From a virus: DNA of 64,000 nucleotides. The notes beneath the pieces were generated by a model, which worked only from the letters and a program-made list of their open reading frames with translations, was not told where the DNA came from and did not search any database. This document shows, one piece after another, positions 10,195 to 18,702 of the stretch; positions within the stretch are counted from its first letter, which is position 1, and each line of letters starts with the position of its first letter. The DNA lies in the IMG/VR virus record IMGVR_UViG_3300042922_000886, positions 1-64,000 of that record. One strand, written 5' to 3'. A program made the position numbers and the translations under genes.

Positions 10195-10347
10195 TTAATT
10201 ACTTTCAGGCTTTCCTTCTTGAATTGGGTTAAGCAGGATGTACTTAATTTGAACTAGTGGTTCTGCTTCATTCCCTTTTAATTCAACTCTGTCTAGGAAG
10301 ATGAGGATATTGTCTCTAACTTGATCCGAAATTTCATATCTGGCCAT
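10195..10347 (-). CDS. Small conserved-type prophage protein
   Basis: A 50-residue protein starting ATG 10347 with a GGGAGGG site. Residues 1-25 form an amphipathic helix ('ISDQVRDNILIFLDRVELKG'). It ends the recombinase transcript. Function unknown. Confidence 0.65.
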   Translation of the reverse strand: MARYEISDQVRDNILIFLDRVELKGNEAEPLVQIKYILLNPIQEGKPESN

Positions 10348-10383
10348 TAAATGACCCTCCCTATAAAATGTTGTTTTTATTTA

Positions 10384-11367
10384 CTAAAATAAATCATCAA
10401 CATCATCTTCGCCCTCTTTAACAACGTATATCTTAGTTGTTTCTGACGATTGATGTCCAAGTAAGTTTTTAACCTTTTCAATGTCTTTACCTTCAACTGC
10501 GACAAGATTTGTTGCACGACTAGATCGAAGTTGGTGGGGATGTACACGTCTTCCAACAATCTCGGAAAAAATCTCAGAGCACCAGTCATTAAAGGTGGTT
10601 GGGTTAAGGCCTCTTGTTTCACCCTGCTTAGTTTTATAAACAAACAAATATGGACAATCATCTTGTCCACGAACCTGAACCCATTTACGTATAGCTTCCA
10701 TAGACATGTCGGAAAAGATCATTTTACGAACTTTTCCTTCTTTTCCTCGCCCTTTTGCACGAATATTATGTGTAAGGTAGTAGCTTTTCAAATCACCGGT
10801 TTTCATATCTTTAACATAACTATATTCGGCAACTTCTTTGAGTACTTGTAGGACTTCACCTCGACGACATCCTGAATCATAGCTAAAAAGAATATAGGCA
10901 ACCATTTGGAACTCTTTCCGTTCTTCAAGAATTTGAATAAGTCGATCAATTTCTTCTTGAGTCAAAGGCTTCTTTTCATGTCGTAAAGCTTTAGGAGGAT
11001 TTGGTATTTTCTTATTGTAAATATTGCGAAATAGTGGATACTCGTCTGAATAGTAGACTTCCATATAACCACACAAAGAGGATACTGCTGACCTTTTTAA
11101 TTTAACAGCACTCGAGGAAAGACCTCTTTTCATGAGGTAGTTTTGGTATTGTAGAGCATGTTTTGGCTTTAGTTCATATATAGGTACGTTGTTACATTTT
11201 TCCAGAATAAATCTAAAGAAAATCTTTAGTGCAGATTCGTACTGTTTTAGAGTCTGAGGTGAGAGATGTTGTTGTAGAAGGAATTCTTCTACTTTTTCTC
11301 TACTATATTCATTTACTTTGTTCCACTCTTCTTGTGTGACTTCGGAGATTTTCTCAACTTCACCCAT
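10384..11367 (-). CDS. Tyrosine recombinase (integrase family), catalytically complete
   Basis: 327 residues. The N-terminal core-binding domain spans about residues 20-115. The catalytic domain carries Arg in 'GCRRGEVLQ', the HxLR box 'HPHQLRSSRATNL', His in 'LGHQSSETT' and the nucleophile Tyr just after it ('KIYVV'), so all key residues are present. It sits among tail genes, between the gp10-like protein and the tape measure, with no attachment-site-like repeat noted beside it. SPbeta has a tyrosine recombinase (YomM) in the same kind of place, important for lytic growth rather than integration; I infer the same here. Confidence 0.88.
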   Translation of the reverse strand: MGEVEKISEVTQEEWNKVNEYSREKVEEFLLQQHLSPQTLKQYESALKIFFRFILEKCNNVPIYELKPKHALQYQNYLMKRGLSSSAVKLKRSAVSSLCGYMEVYYSDEYPLFRNIYNKKIPNPPKALRHEKKPLTQEEIDRLIQILEERKEFQMVAYILFSYDSGCRRGEVLQVLKEVAEYSYVKDMKTGDLKSYYLTHNIRAKGRGKEGKVRKMIFSDMSMEAIRKWVQVRGQDDCPYLFVYKTKQGETRGLNPTTFNDWCSEIFSEIVGRRVHPHQLRSSRATNLVAVEGKDIEKVKNLLGHQSSETTKIYVVKEGEDDVDDLF

Positions 11368-11379
11368 GTAATCACCTTT

Positions 11380-11811
11380 CTACTGTGAGTCAATACCACG
11401 TTTTTTTAATCCTTGTTTCATTGCTTGGTTCAATCTATCCGTACTTTGCAACTCTTCTCTAGTCTTCTCGGTAAACGGTCTAGGCGCCCCATTATAGGGG
11501 AAGTCGAACTGATAACCTTGTCCGCTCTCGACTATTTGTGCTACCTCACGGTCACCGTCAAATCGAATATTTTCAACTGCAATTGTATTATCGCTTTCTA
11601 CCGTTACTTCAATATTCTTTGGATCAACAAGTCCACCTTGATATCCTTGTCGTTCATACACTCGAGGCTCATACACACTGTAGACTTCATCCTCAATTTT
11701 TTCTTGCATAGTTCGAATGACTTCTTCTGCCACCTCGTTTTTCAGTACAGAATTCGCTTGTTTTTCTAAATGTTTAAATAAATCATTCAGATTATTGAAC
11801 GACTTCCCCAT
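11380..11811 (-). CDS. HK97 gp10-like minor structural protein
   Basis: 143 residues if started at ATG 11811, 149 from an upstream GTG at 11829. The helical N-terminus, the small beta core and a position in the head-tail-junction block fit HK97-gp10-like neck or tail completion proteins, though no diagnostic motif is visible. The start lies inside the end of the upstream gene, so translation is coupled. Confidence 0.5.
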   Translation of the reverse strand: MGKSFNNLNDLFKHLEKQANSVLKNEVAEEVIRTMQEKIEDEVYSVYEPRVYERQGYQGGLVDPKNIEVTVESDNTIAVENIRFDGDREVAQIVESGQGYQFDFPYNGAPRPFTEKTREELQSTDRLNQAMKQGLKKRGIDSQ

Positions 11812-12286
11812 TTTCCTCAACACCCTCACTCAAGACGCTTTGTAAAGATAACTCTCCAAGAATATTACCAATACCATTAGCTGCCTTATCAATCTCTTTT
11901 GTAAGTAATTCAACTTGATCTTTAGGAAACCCGTTCTCTCCAAATAACTCCTCCATAATGCCAAGATCAAGTAAGGAATTCGAAACTTGAATCAATTTCT
12001 CAACATCGTCAATATCGGGTAGTGGAATATCAGAGAAATAACGAATTATTAGAGCGTATAGGAGAGATGTTGTATGTACGATTGTTTCATCATTGATATT
12101 TTCGCGCTTTTTTAAATCTTGCAAAATTGTAAAGTAGTCCAGAATGACTTTTTGTATTTTAGTTCTCCTAAATTTAATATCAATCTGAACTTCATAATCT
12201 CCACAAACACGGATAACTTTTCGTTCATTTAACTCACTGTTAAGTTTGCTTATGTTGGACAGAGTAAGTTTCTTGGATTTTGACAC
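11792..12286 (-). CDS. Probable tail assembly chaperone
   Basis: 164 residues from GTG 12286 with a GGGAGG site. It is helical, follows the major tail protein gene and precedes the gp10-like gene. Its position, just downstream of the major tail gene, is where tail assembly chaperones are encoded. No slippery sequence for the classical G/GT frameshift was identified, so the role rests on position only. Confidence 0.45.
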   Translation of the reverse strand: MSKSKKLTLSNISKLNSELNERKVIRVCGDYEVQIDIKFRRTKIQKVILDYFTILQDLKKRENINDETIVHTTSLLYALIIRYFSDIPLPDIDDVEKLIQVSNSLLDLGIMEELFGENGFPKDQVELLTKEIDKAANGIGNILGELSLQSVLSEGVEENGEVVQ

Positions 12287-12330
12287 TTGTATTCCTCCCT
12301 AAAATATTTTGATGAATTACACATGTTCAA

Positions 12331-12353
12331 AAACCCTTATATATCAAGGGTTT
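12331..12353 (-). repeat. Hairpin repeat copy 1 (CCCTTGATAyATAAGGG)
   Basis: AAACCCTT pairs with AAGGGTTT around seven bases in the leader of the 12,286 gene. A near-identical hairpin (16 of 17 core bases) lies at 30,109-30,130 in the leader of the HU gene. It may be a terminator, operator or late regulatory signal. Confidence 0.6.
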
Positions 12354-12395
12354 CTCAAGATGAATAATCCAATAAAATGCTCATTTCATTTGTTT

Positions 12396-12438
12396 TAAAA
12401 AAAATAAGAAAGGCGATTTAGAACAGTCTTCGCCTTTC
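12396..12438 (-). terminator. Strong terminator after the major tail gene
   Basis: GAAAGGCGA pairs perfectly with TCGCCTTTC, and on the minus strand the stem is followed by TTATTTTTTTT. A strong terminator behind the abundantly made major tail protein limits read-through into the downstream genes. Confidence 0.88.
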
Positions 12439-12475
12439 CATTGTTATATTTAAAATATTGTATTAATTTATTTAA

Positions 12476-13276
12476 TTATGTAAGCAGATCGCCATCATAA
12501 AGAGTAATTGTATAGAGATCGTTTTTACCTTGCTGTTTCAGAATTTCAATTGGCATAGAGTGTTCACTTGGATCACCGTCAGCTGCCATCGAAATAGACC
12601 AATTGTCCTCCATCTTTGCTGCCCAAATATTAATCTGAGCTGCATAATCCTTTTGATCATAAGGCGATTTAACAATGGCATCCAATACGAGTCCGAATGA
12701 TCCAGCGAATTTGTCACTAGAAATTGTAATCGTCTGAGCTGTCGCGTCAGTATTGGTATTGTAATAGACGATTACATCACTTCCATTTGGTAAGTCACCC
12801 GCAAAGAAAGAAACCTCCTTAGCGGAAGTATGACCATATTGTCCTGTTGTGAGTGTGCCGGAGGCAAACACAATTTCATCTCCATGAGATCCGTCGTCAT
12901 TCTTTTCGAATACTGCAATTAGGGCGCCTGTTGTGCTCACTGGCGTAAAACTAAGTGAAACTTTGTTTGTGTTTACGGTAAGAATCTCTCGTTGCTGAAT
13001 TGCCTTTACTCCTTTAATAATCCCGTTACCCGTTGCCATAGCAAGTGCCGCATTATCGAAGACCGCATTAGAAGCTTCAATTCTTGCTTCACGATTTGAC
13101 GAAAAGCCAACAATTTTGGGGTTACCAGTACCTCCACGTGCATATACAGTTTCAGCAGAATTGTCTAACTGGCTAGTTTTCAAGTCCAATAAGTAAAATA
13201 AAGGCTTACGACTCGCTACATCCACGAAAGTCATTTTGGGTACATCACGAATAACCCATGTATTAGGTGTTGCCAT
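12476..13276 (-). CDS. Major tail protein
   Basis: 266 residues, start ATG with AAGGAGATG site. The sequence is almost entirely beta-strand and small polar residues, with the 'YARGGTGNPKIVGFSSNREARIEASNAVF' region typical of siphophage tube proteins that begin with a 'conserved ring' sheet. It is bracketed by connector genes upstream and a strong terminator downstream, as expected for the main tail tube subunit. Confidence 0.82.
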   Translation of the reverse strand: MATPNTWVIRDVPKMTFVDVASRKPLFYLLDLKTSQLDNSAETVYARGGTGNPKIVGFSSNREARIEASNAVFDNAALAMATGNGIIKGVKAIQQREILTVNTNKVSLSFTPVSTTGALIAVFEKNDDGSHGDEIVFASGTLTTGQYGHTSAKEVSFFAGDLPNGSDVIVYYNTNTDATAQTITISSDKFAGSFGLVLDAIVKSPYDQKDYAAQINIWAAKMEDNWSISMAADGDPSEHSMPIEILKQQGKNDLYTITLYDGDLLT

Positions 13277-13292
13277 TTAAATTCACATCTCC

Positions 13293-14024
13293 TTATTTTG
13301 CATCTAGTATTTTTGCAAAACTCAAATCTTTTATATTTATTTTTTTTGCATCCACATTGCCGGTATAGATTCCGTACAATGTATAATGAATAGAATCGAG
13401 ATTTTCAATGCGTTTGTAACCATCATAAAATTGATACATTGTTAAATTAAGAATATCGGAAATATGGGGGACACCAGATTTCCAAGCTAATCCTGAGATC
13501 ATACTGTGTAGGTTTATGGTAGGTCTAGGCTTCTTCTTTCTTTTCTTACGCTCTAACATTTCAGCAATTATTCTTGCCGTAACTTCATTAGCTGGATTAT
13601 ATGTATCTTCATCATTACTTACTCTGGCATGATTACCAATTCTAATAATTTCTTGTATTTGAGCGAAGTTATCTCCATGAATCCTTCCACCATTGTCAAA
13701 ATAAAAAAACGCCTTTGAGGATGTTATGACATCACACATAGTCGCTTTTTTTCTAAACGCCATCTCAATTGCATCTAAAAAATCCTGTTTAAACTCTTCA
13801 TTATGGAAACAATTTGCGAACAAGATATCGAAGGGATCGTATGTCACACCTGATTCGCCTTCTATATTTTTTTTATCTAACAACAAAATAGATAGTAGTT
13901 GGCTGTATTTACTTTCACCCATTCTCACAACTTCGCGTACAGTTGGTATATGTACCTTTCCACATTCCTCAATTTCAATGGGTTCGGCAGATAGCAATTT
14001 TAGTTCGACATCTTCAATATTCAC
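13293..14024 (-). CDS. Conserved phage morphogenesis protein, unknown role
   Basis: 243 residues, mixed helical, with a basic stretch 'ERKKRKKKPRP' near residue 160. It lies between the connector-like gene and the major tail gene in the late operon. It may be a chaperone or tail-completion factor, but no family motif is recognised. Confidence 0.5.
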   Translation of the reverse strand: MNIEDVELKLLSAEPIEIEECGKVHIPTVREVVRMGESKYSQLLSILLLDKKNIEGESGVTYDPFDILFANCFHNEEFKQDFLDAIEMAFRKKATMCDVITSSKAFFYFDNGGRIHGDNFAQIQEIIRIGNHARVSNDEDTYNPANEVTARIIAEMLERKKRKKKPRPTINLHSMISGLAWKSGVPHISDILNLTMYQFYDGYKRIENLDSIHYTLYGIYTGNVDAKKINIKDLSFAKILDAK

Positions 14025-14034
14025 TTTGGATCAC

Positions 14035-14532
14035 CTACGAAAAATCTGTTATTCGGTAGTGTAATGAATATCCACTGAACACGTTATTAACCCATAGAAA
14101 CCTGCTTTTGACAAATTGAGTTTTTCCAATACCAACAACCTTCTGATTATTGAACATTTCATCTATCTCGTTCATAATCGCATACGGTCTAAGTTTCCCT
14201 AAAAGCCTATGCTGATTGATATGGCTGACAATATTAAATGTGATAATCGAATCCTTAAAATAGATGCTTCCACCTTTTTCGATATTCTCAAAGTAAACGG
14301 TTAGATAGGTTCCTGCAGTCAATTCGTTTTCACTTGGTAATTTCGGAAAGGGAAAGACTTTTGTGTACATCAAATCTCTACGTTGTTGTAGAGTTAGATC
14401 AGGATTGTCGAGGGGGTCAGAAGGAACGTTTTGATTGGATTCATAGTAGATATATTTACATAGATTTTGAGACTGTATCAATTCTAATAATATTTGGTTA
14501 ATATATTCATTTAATTCTTGAAATTTTGAAAT
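14035..14532 (-). CDS. Head-tail connector/tail terminator-like protein, probable ATT start
   Basis: The obvious frame starts at TTG 14481 (148 residues) with no ribosome site. The same frame runs upstream to an ATT at 14532 that is preceded by GGGAGG eleven bases away, and the added 17 residues form a natural amphipathic helix ('SKFQELNEYINQILLEL'). I therefore take ATT as the likely start (165 residues). Location between the Ig-like head protein and the major tail gene, and the small alpha/beta composition, fit a tail terminator or stopper. The function is an inference. Confidence 0.5.
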   Translation of the reverse strand: MSKFQELNEYINQILLELIQSQNLCKYIYYESNQNVPSDPLDNPDLTLQQRRDLMYTKVFPFPKLPSENELTAGTYLTVYFENIEKGGSIYFKDSIITFNIVSHINQHRLLGKLRPYAIMNEIDEMFNNQKVVGIGKTQFVKSRFLWVNNVFSGYSLHYRITDFS

Positions 14533-14557
14533 ATTAAATCATTCCTCCCGTAAAATC

Positions 14558-15850
14558 TCAAATCAGCGACTCAACTTTTATTCTAAATGTTTGAGAAAGG
14601 ATAGGAGAACTTCCGATTAAGACTGCTTTTAATTTTACATATCCTGATTTATGACCTTTAATTGTACATTGTGTAGTTGAACTAAAAGTCATAGTAGCAA
14701 GAGTGGTTACTGATATTCCAGTATCATCAGTTAAGTACCACTGAACGAATTGCGTGGGATCGACTACTAAATTGTTCTTAATTATTGCTGTAAACGTCTT
14801 ACTTGTACCAACCAATAATTCTAACGAAGAATCCAACTCAATTGAGTAATTATTAGACGTGCTGAACTCAATGGTAACCACTGCCGTATCTGTCACACTA
14901 GTATGGTCCTGTAGCATGGCCGTCACAACAACCTGTCCATTTGCATTGGCAGATAAAATTCCGTCTTCATTGACTGTGGCAATGGTATCATCACTTACCG
15001 ACCACACAACATCCTTTTGTACAGTTACTCCGTTGTTGGTAACTGTTGCTTGTAGCTGCAGCGTGTTTCCAACTTGGACAGAAAAAGATTCTCCATTTAG
15101 AATTTGCAAGGCGTAATTGGAGACATTGCCGAAATAATCGGCAATACCTATCTCTAAATTATCAGTAGACTCATTAATCAGATCTTCCTTCAAACTCAGA
15201 TTTACTAAACCTTCATCACTAGTCCAGTCAAAATCAATTACTTTAAAGACCTGACTATCAAAGATGAACCTTTTATCCCGTTTCAAATTTCTTGTGTGAC
15301 TATTCGATTGTACAATTACTTGTCTTCGTCCATCAGGCATGGACATAACTCGATCTTCATCAAGGCCGAAGTTTGAACGAGTATTGTATTCAAATATACA
15401 AAATTGTTCCTGCAATTGACCATCTCTGTCAACCCATCTTAGAACAGAGTTGGTTGGCTGCATGATGCTGAGATCGTATCCATCTCTAGTTTCGATTGTT
15501 TTAAGAAACAAACACTTCTCAACTGCACCTGAATTCTTATTAATAAAGTCAACGATATTGCCCGGTCTTAGGTTATCACTATGCCTAGTCATAACCTCTC
15601 GACTGTATCTAAGTTGTATACCACCAAAACTATTCTTCTTAGGAAGTTTTCCATAGTCAACAATGCACTTATATGAAGTTCCATCTTTGTTTATTGTGTC
15701 GGCGCGATCAGATCCAATCAGAATATCAAAATGCGAAATCGACTCATTATATTGCTCCGAATATCTATCTGACAAAGAACTTAACATAACATCTTCATTT
15801 TTCCCAGATAAAACAAACTTTTTATATTTGAGTATTTCTGAAATATTCAT
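14558..15850 (-). CDS. Virion protein with bacterial Ig-like (BIG2) domains
   Basis: 430 residues from ATG 15850, which has a GGTGGTG site; an in-frame upstream ATG gives 441. The first 250 residues are a structural domain of unknown fold with an aromatic-rich core. About residues 250-340 form a BIG2-like immunoglobulin domain ('GNTLQLQATVTNNG...VWSVSDDTIATVNEDGILSANANGQVVVTAM'). A second Ig-like unit follows to the C-terminus. Such domains decorate phage heads and tails and bind carbohydrate weakly. It lies in the head-tail junction block. Confidence 0.7.
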   Translation of the reverse strand: MNISEILKYKKFVLSGKNEDVMLSSLSDRYSEQYNESISHFDILIGSDRADTINKDGTSYKCIVDYGKLPKKNSFGGIQLRYSREVMTRHSDNLRPGNIVDFINKNSGAVEKCLFLKTIETRDGYDLSIMQPTNSVLRWVDRDGQLQEQFCIFEYNTRSNFGLDEDRVMSMPDGRRQVIVQSNSHTRNLKRDKRFIFDSQVFKVIDFDWTSDEGLVNLSLKEDLINESTDNLEIGIADYFGNVSNYALQILNGESFSVQVGNTLQLQATVTNNGVTVQKDVVWSVSDDTIATVNEDGILSANANGQVVVTAMLQDHTSVTDTAVVTIEFSTSNNYSIELDSSLELLVGTSKTFTAIIKNNLVVDPTQFVQWYLTDDTGISVTTLATMTFSSTTQCTIKGHKSGYVKLKAVLIGSSPILSQTFRIKVESLI

Positions 15851-16326
15851 TGAGCACCACCATAGATGCTCTTTATCTGCCACGTCAACCGATCCCGACT
15901 ATAGTAATTAGTTATAGCATTAATGGTTTCAAATTGAATTTTTTCCAACATTCCAAGAAAAGTTTTTCTATCATTTGCTGGCGAGAAGACGTTAAGTTCC
16001 GATGAACGAAAAGTTATTCCGAATGCCTTTAATTTATTACGCTCTTCTTCAATATAAGATAAATACATTATTTGAGAGAGTAGTGATACTTCTTGAACAA
16101 CTAAAGGTGTATTAAAGGTTTCAAGTTCATCATCTTTATCATAAAAATTGATATCTGGATTACCGTAGTCATACAATTTATCAATTGCTCTATTTAGCAA
16201 TCCACTAAGGTGATCATTAATCATTTCTTCAATCTCTTCATCTTCCATATTGGAATATTTGAAGAAATCTCGATCATTCTTTATTAATTTAATAAATTTA
16301 TCATATATTAATTGATATGACGTCAA
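15847..16326 (-). CDS. Probable head-tail connector protein
   Basis: 159 residues, start TTG with a GGTGAT site. It is helical and acidic near the N-terminus. It overlaps the next gene start by a few bases. Position (after capsid and before tail genes) suggests an adaptor protein; no motif confirms this. Confidence 0.45.
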   Translation of the reverse strand: MTSYQLIYDKFIKLIKNDRDFFKYSNMEDEEIEEMINDHLSGLLNRAIDKLYDYGNPDINFYDKDDELETFNTPLVVQEVSLLSQIMYLSYIEEERNKLKAFGITFRSSELNVFSPANDRKTFLGMLEKIQFETINAITNYYSRDRLTWQIKSIYGGAQ

Positions 16327-16336
16327 TCTCTATCAC

Positions 16337-17062
16337 CTACTTTTTAGGCGGTCTTCCGGATGGCTTTTTGTCTTCTAGTTGAGAGTTGTTTTCTTGCAAG
16401 GGGGCAAGCGATTCTACTCTCTTCAACAAAGCTTCAATTGCTGATTGAGACTTTTCGATAATTTGGTCTTTGGACTTATTATCTTCTTCTAGTTTCCGAA
16501 TTTTTGAAGTTAAATCATCAAGAGTCTTTTTAAGTGCAATATCTTCTTTATTTTTTTGATCGTTGTTCAGAATTCTGCTGATTTCACTGTTTGGATTCCG
16601 TTTACCTCCATTTTTTAATTCATTACTTCGTTCTAGGACAGCTGCAACAATATTATGGGGAGGGGTTTTATTGGTCCGTTCTAAAACAAATAGTTTATGT
16701 TTCATTCGGTTTAGCAATGTTGACGATTTTAGAGAACTAATCTTTTTCACATTCTCAATTGAATCGGTAAGCAGAAATTCGAACATTTGTTTATCGCTCA
16801 TGATATTATCCAGATCTTCAATTCCTAGTTTTTTATAAACTTCATTTTCCTCTGCAGGGTGAAAACGTAATCTACCCACCTTAAATAGATCGGATTTCGA
16901 ATTCTCCGTTTCAATATCATCCAGTGCAACTCGCTCAACCACAAATTCCTCTTCTTCATCCCTGCCACGAATAAAAACACCTTGTTGAGAATGATTACTA
17001 GGAAATCCAGCAGGAGACATTTCATAATTGTATACTCGAATCTTGCCATTCATAATATCCAT
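16337..17062 (-). CDS. Structural-module protein with coiled-coil and basic tail
   Basis: 241 residues. The N-terminal half is beta-like with a tyrosine- and proline-rich start. Residues 160-215 form a coiled coil. The end is Lys/Pro-rich ('KKPSGRPPKK'), of the kind that contacts nucleic acid. It is the first gene after the capsid gene, separated by a long hairpin. Role unknown; possibly a head completion factor. Confidence 0.45.
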   Translation of the reverse strand: MDIMNGKIRVYNYEMSPAGFPSNHSQQGVFIRGRDEEEEFVVERVALDDIETENSKSDLFKVGRLRFHPAEENEVYKKLGIEDLDNIMSDKQMFEFLLTDSIENVKKISSLKSSTLLNRMKHKLFVLERTNKTPPHNIVAAVLERSNELKNGGKRNPNSEISRILNNDQKNKEDIALKKTLDDLTSKIRKLEEDNKSKDQIIEKSQSAIEALLKRVESLAPLQENNSQLEDKKPSGRPPKK

Positions 17063-17088
17063 ACCTTAATACACTCCCTTTAATGTTT

Positions 17089-17130
17089 CTTACGTGTGGA
17101 ACATAAAATAATGAAAGTTCCACACGTAAG
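17089..17130 (-). terminator. 14-bp hairpin directly after the capsid gene
   Basis: CTTACGTGTGGAAC and GTTCCACACGTAAG are perfect complements around a 14-base AT loop. On the minus strand there is no T-run after it, so I read it as an mRNA 3'-end stabiliser or processing site for the highly expressed capsid message rather than a simple terminator. Confidence 0.7.
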
Positions 17131-17149
17131 ATTTTCTGTAATTCAATTC

Positions 17150-18154
17150 TTAAGCAAAAGTGATACGTGCAATCTTATCAAGATGATAAATTACATAGTC
17201 GAACTCGTAACCAGTGAACTTAAGATCGACTTTTTCTGCATTGTTATCGTAGGTTTCGTAGTAACGAAGTTCACCACGCATATCAGCGTCACCAATGATT
17301 CCTGCAATGCCAAAGATACGCTTATCAGGCACGAGAGTAATCCCTTTAGTCGTTTTCTTAGCAGTAGGAATCGAGGAAAGTGCAACGCCGTCAAACATCG
17401 CCAGACGACCAACTCGATTCAACTCGTTCTTCAGTTCATCGCTCAAATATTTTTCATAACCACTCATTCGAGCGAAACCATCAATATACTTAGACAAACC
17501 AACCATAAACGGATTACCTTCAGACATATCACGAATGTATCGAGCCAAGGTTTCAGCGTTTGTCTGAGTCAATGCCGAACCGGAATCAATATCTTGATCA
17601 CCAGTAAGAGTATCGATAGCGGCATCGACACCTGTAAACAATCGACTAAACATTTCTTGCTCAAACGCCTCTCTTGTAAGTTCAGTCATTTTAGCAATGG
17701 ACTTCCAACCGTTCCTACGGAGATCAGAATAATTCAACTCAGTTTCAACCTGTAGAGATGTTTTAACAGGGGTGAATACGCCCGGATCTACATAACTCTT
17801 AGGAACATTACCACCACGAACAGCATCATATGTTTTAATGGTATTTTTAGGAAGCCCTGTGTAGATTTTTTCATCAAATTCACCAATAGACCCCATATTA
17901 AAAATATTTGAAAGAATGCTGTACTCGGGTTGGAATACGAGTGGTTCAACAGTTTTTTTAATGAGTTCAGAAATCAGGATATTATTATCAGAGGTTTTAC
18001 CAGAAATACCCACTTCTTTTGCAAAGGTATTCAATACTTCAATCATTTCTTTATCACTAGCATCGATAGTGTTGCTTTTAACTCGTTCAGATAATTCGAT
18101 AATATTTTTTTCTTGAATCATCGAAGCTACTTCAGTTGTAAATAGTTTACTCAT
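17150..18154 (-). CDS. Major capsid protein (HK97-fold type)
   Basis: 334 residues with the layout of phage major capsid proteins: a helical N-arm (residues 1-60), then a central spine helix near 'TELTREAFEQEMFSRLF', a beta-rich A-domain and a C-terminal sheet ('FTGYEFDYVIYHLDKIARITF'). It follows the protease/scaffold and decoration genes and precedes a strong hairpin. The gene has a good ribosome site. Capsid identity rests on gene order and fold-like pattern. Confidence 0.8.
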   Translation of the reverse strand: MSKLFTTEVASMIQEKNIIELSERVKSNTIDASDKEMIEVLNTFAKEVGISGKTSDNNILISELIKKTVEPLVFQPEYSILSNIFNMGSIGEFDEKIYTGLPKNTIKTYDAVRGGNVPKSYVDPGVFTPVKTSLQVETELNYSDLRRNGWKSIAKMTELTREAFEQEMFSRLFTGVDAAIDTLTGDQDIDSGSALTQTNAETLARYIRDMSEGNPFMVGLSKYIDGFARMSGYEKYLSDELKNELNRVGRLAMFDGVALSSIPTAKKTTKGITLVPDKRIFGIAGIIGDADMRGELRYYETYDNNAEKVDLKFTGYEFDYVIYHLDKIARITFA

Positions 18155-18184
18155 ATTATTATTAATCCTCCTATTATTTATTTA

Positions 18185-18649
18185 TTAAGATGGTACAGTG
18201 AATGGATGCACGACTTCGAAAATCTTTAATGCATGCCCAGCGTCGTCGTAAGTGCCAATATACTTTAGAGTAGAGACTTTAGTGGCAACAGCTTTGATCA
18301 ACTTGCCTACATTTGCAGTCGATCCTGCAATGGCATAATCACCGGCAGCAAAAGTACCTGATACTTGATCGGTTGCGATCTGTGCGCCAACAGAATACTT
18401 GACCAAGATTCCTAGAGAATCAGCCTTTACAATGTCCATAGAATCATCGTATTGACTAATTTCTACATCAGAAAGATGCCCCGTAGGTTGATTATCTTTA
18501 TCCAAAAAGTAAATCTGAACACCTTCACCATCTGCTGGATCGGCCTTGGTAGTAGACAGGTTTTTGGTTACAACGGAACCGCGCTTCAAAGCAGCGGAGA
18601 CTTTATAAATTTCAGTTACTCGGGGTGCTACAATTACATTTCTTAGCAT
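18185..18649 (-). CDS. Head decoration-like protein
   Basis: 154 residues, beta-rich and Ala/Val/Thr-rich, between protease/scaffold and capsid genes, where decoration (gpD-like) proteins are normally encoded. Ribosome site AAGGAGAG at the start. Confidence 0.6.
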   Translation of the reverse strand: MLRNVIVAPRVTEIYKVSAALKRGSVVTKNLSTTKADPADGEGVQIYFLDKDNQPTGHLSDVEISQYDDSMDIVKADSLGILVKYSVGAQIATDQVSGTFAAGDYAIAGSTANVGKLIKAVATKVSTLKYIGTYDDAGHALKIFEVVHPFTVPS

Positions 18650-18702
18650 TTATCAATCTCTCCTTATAATTATGATTTATTTAATTCAATATCAACATAA
18701 AA

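Noticed and set aside
17096-17755. 219-codon plus frame
   Set aside because: It lies antisense to the capsid gene and mirrors its codon pattern.
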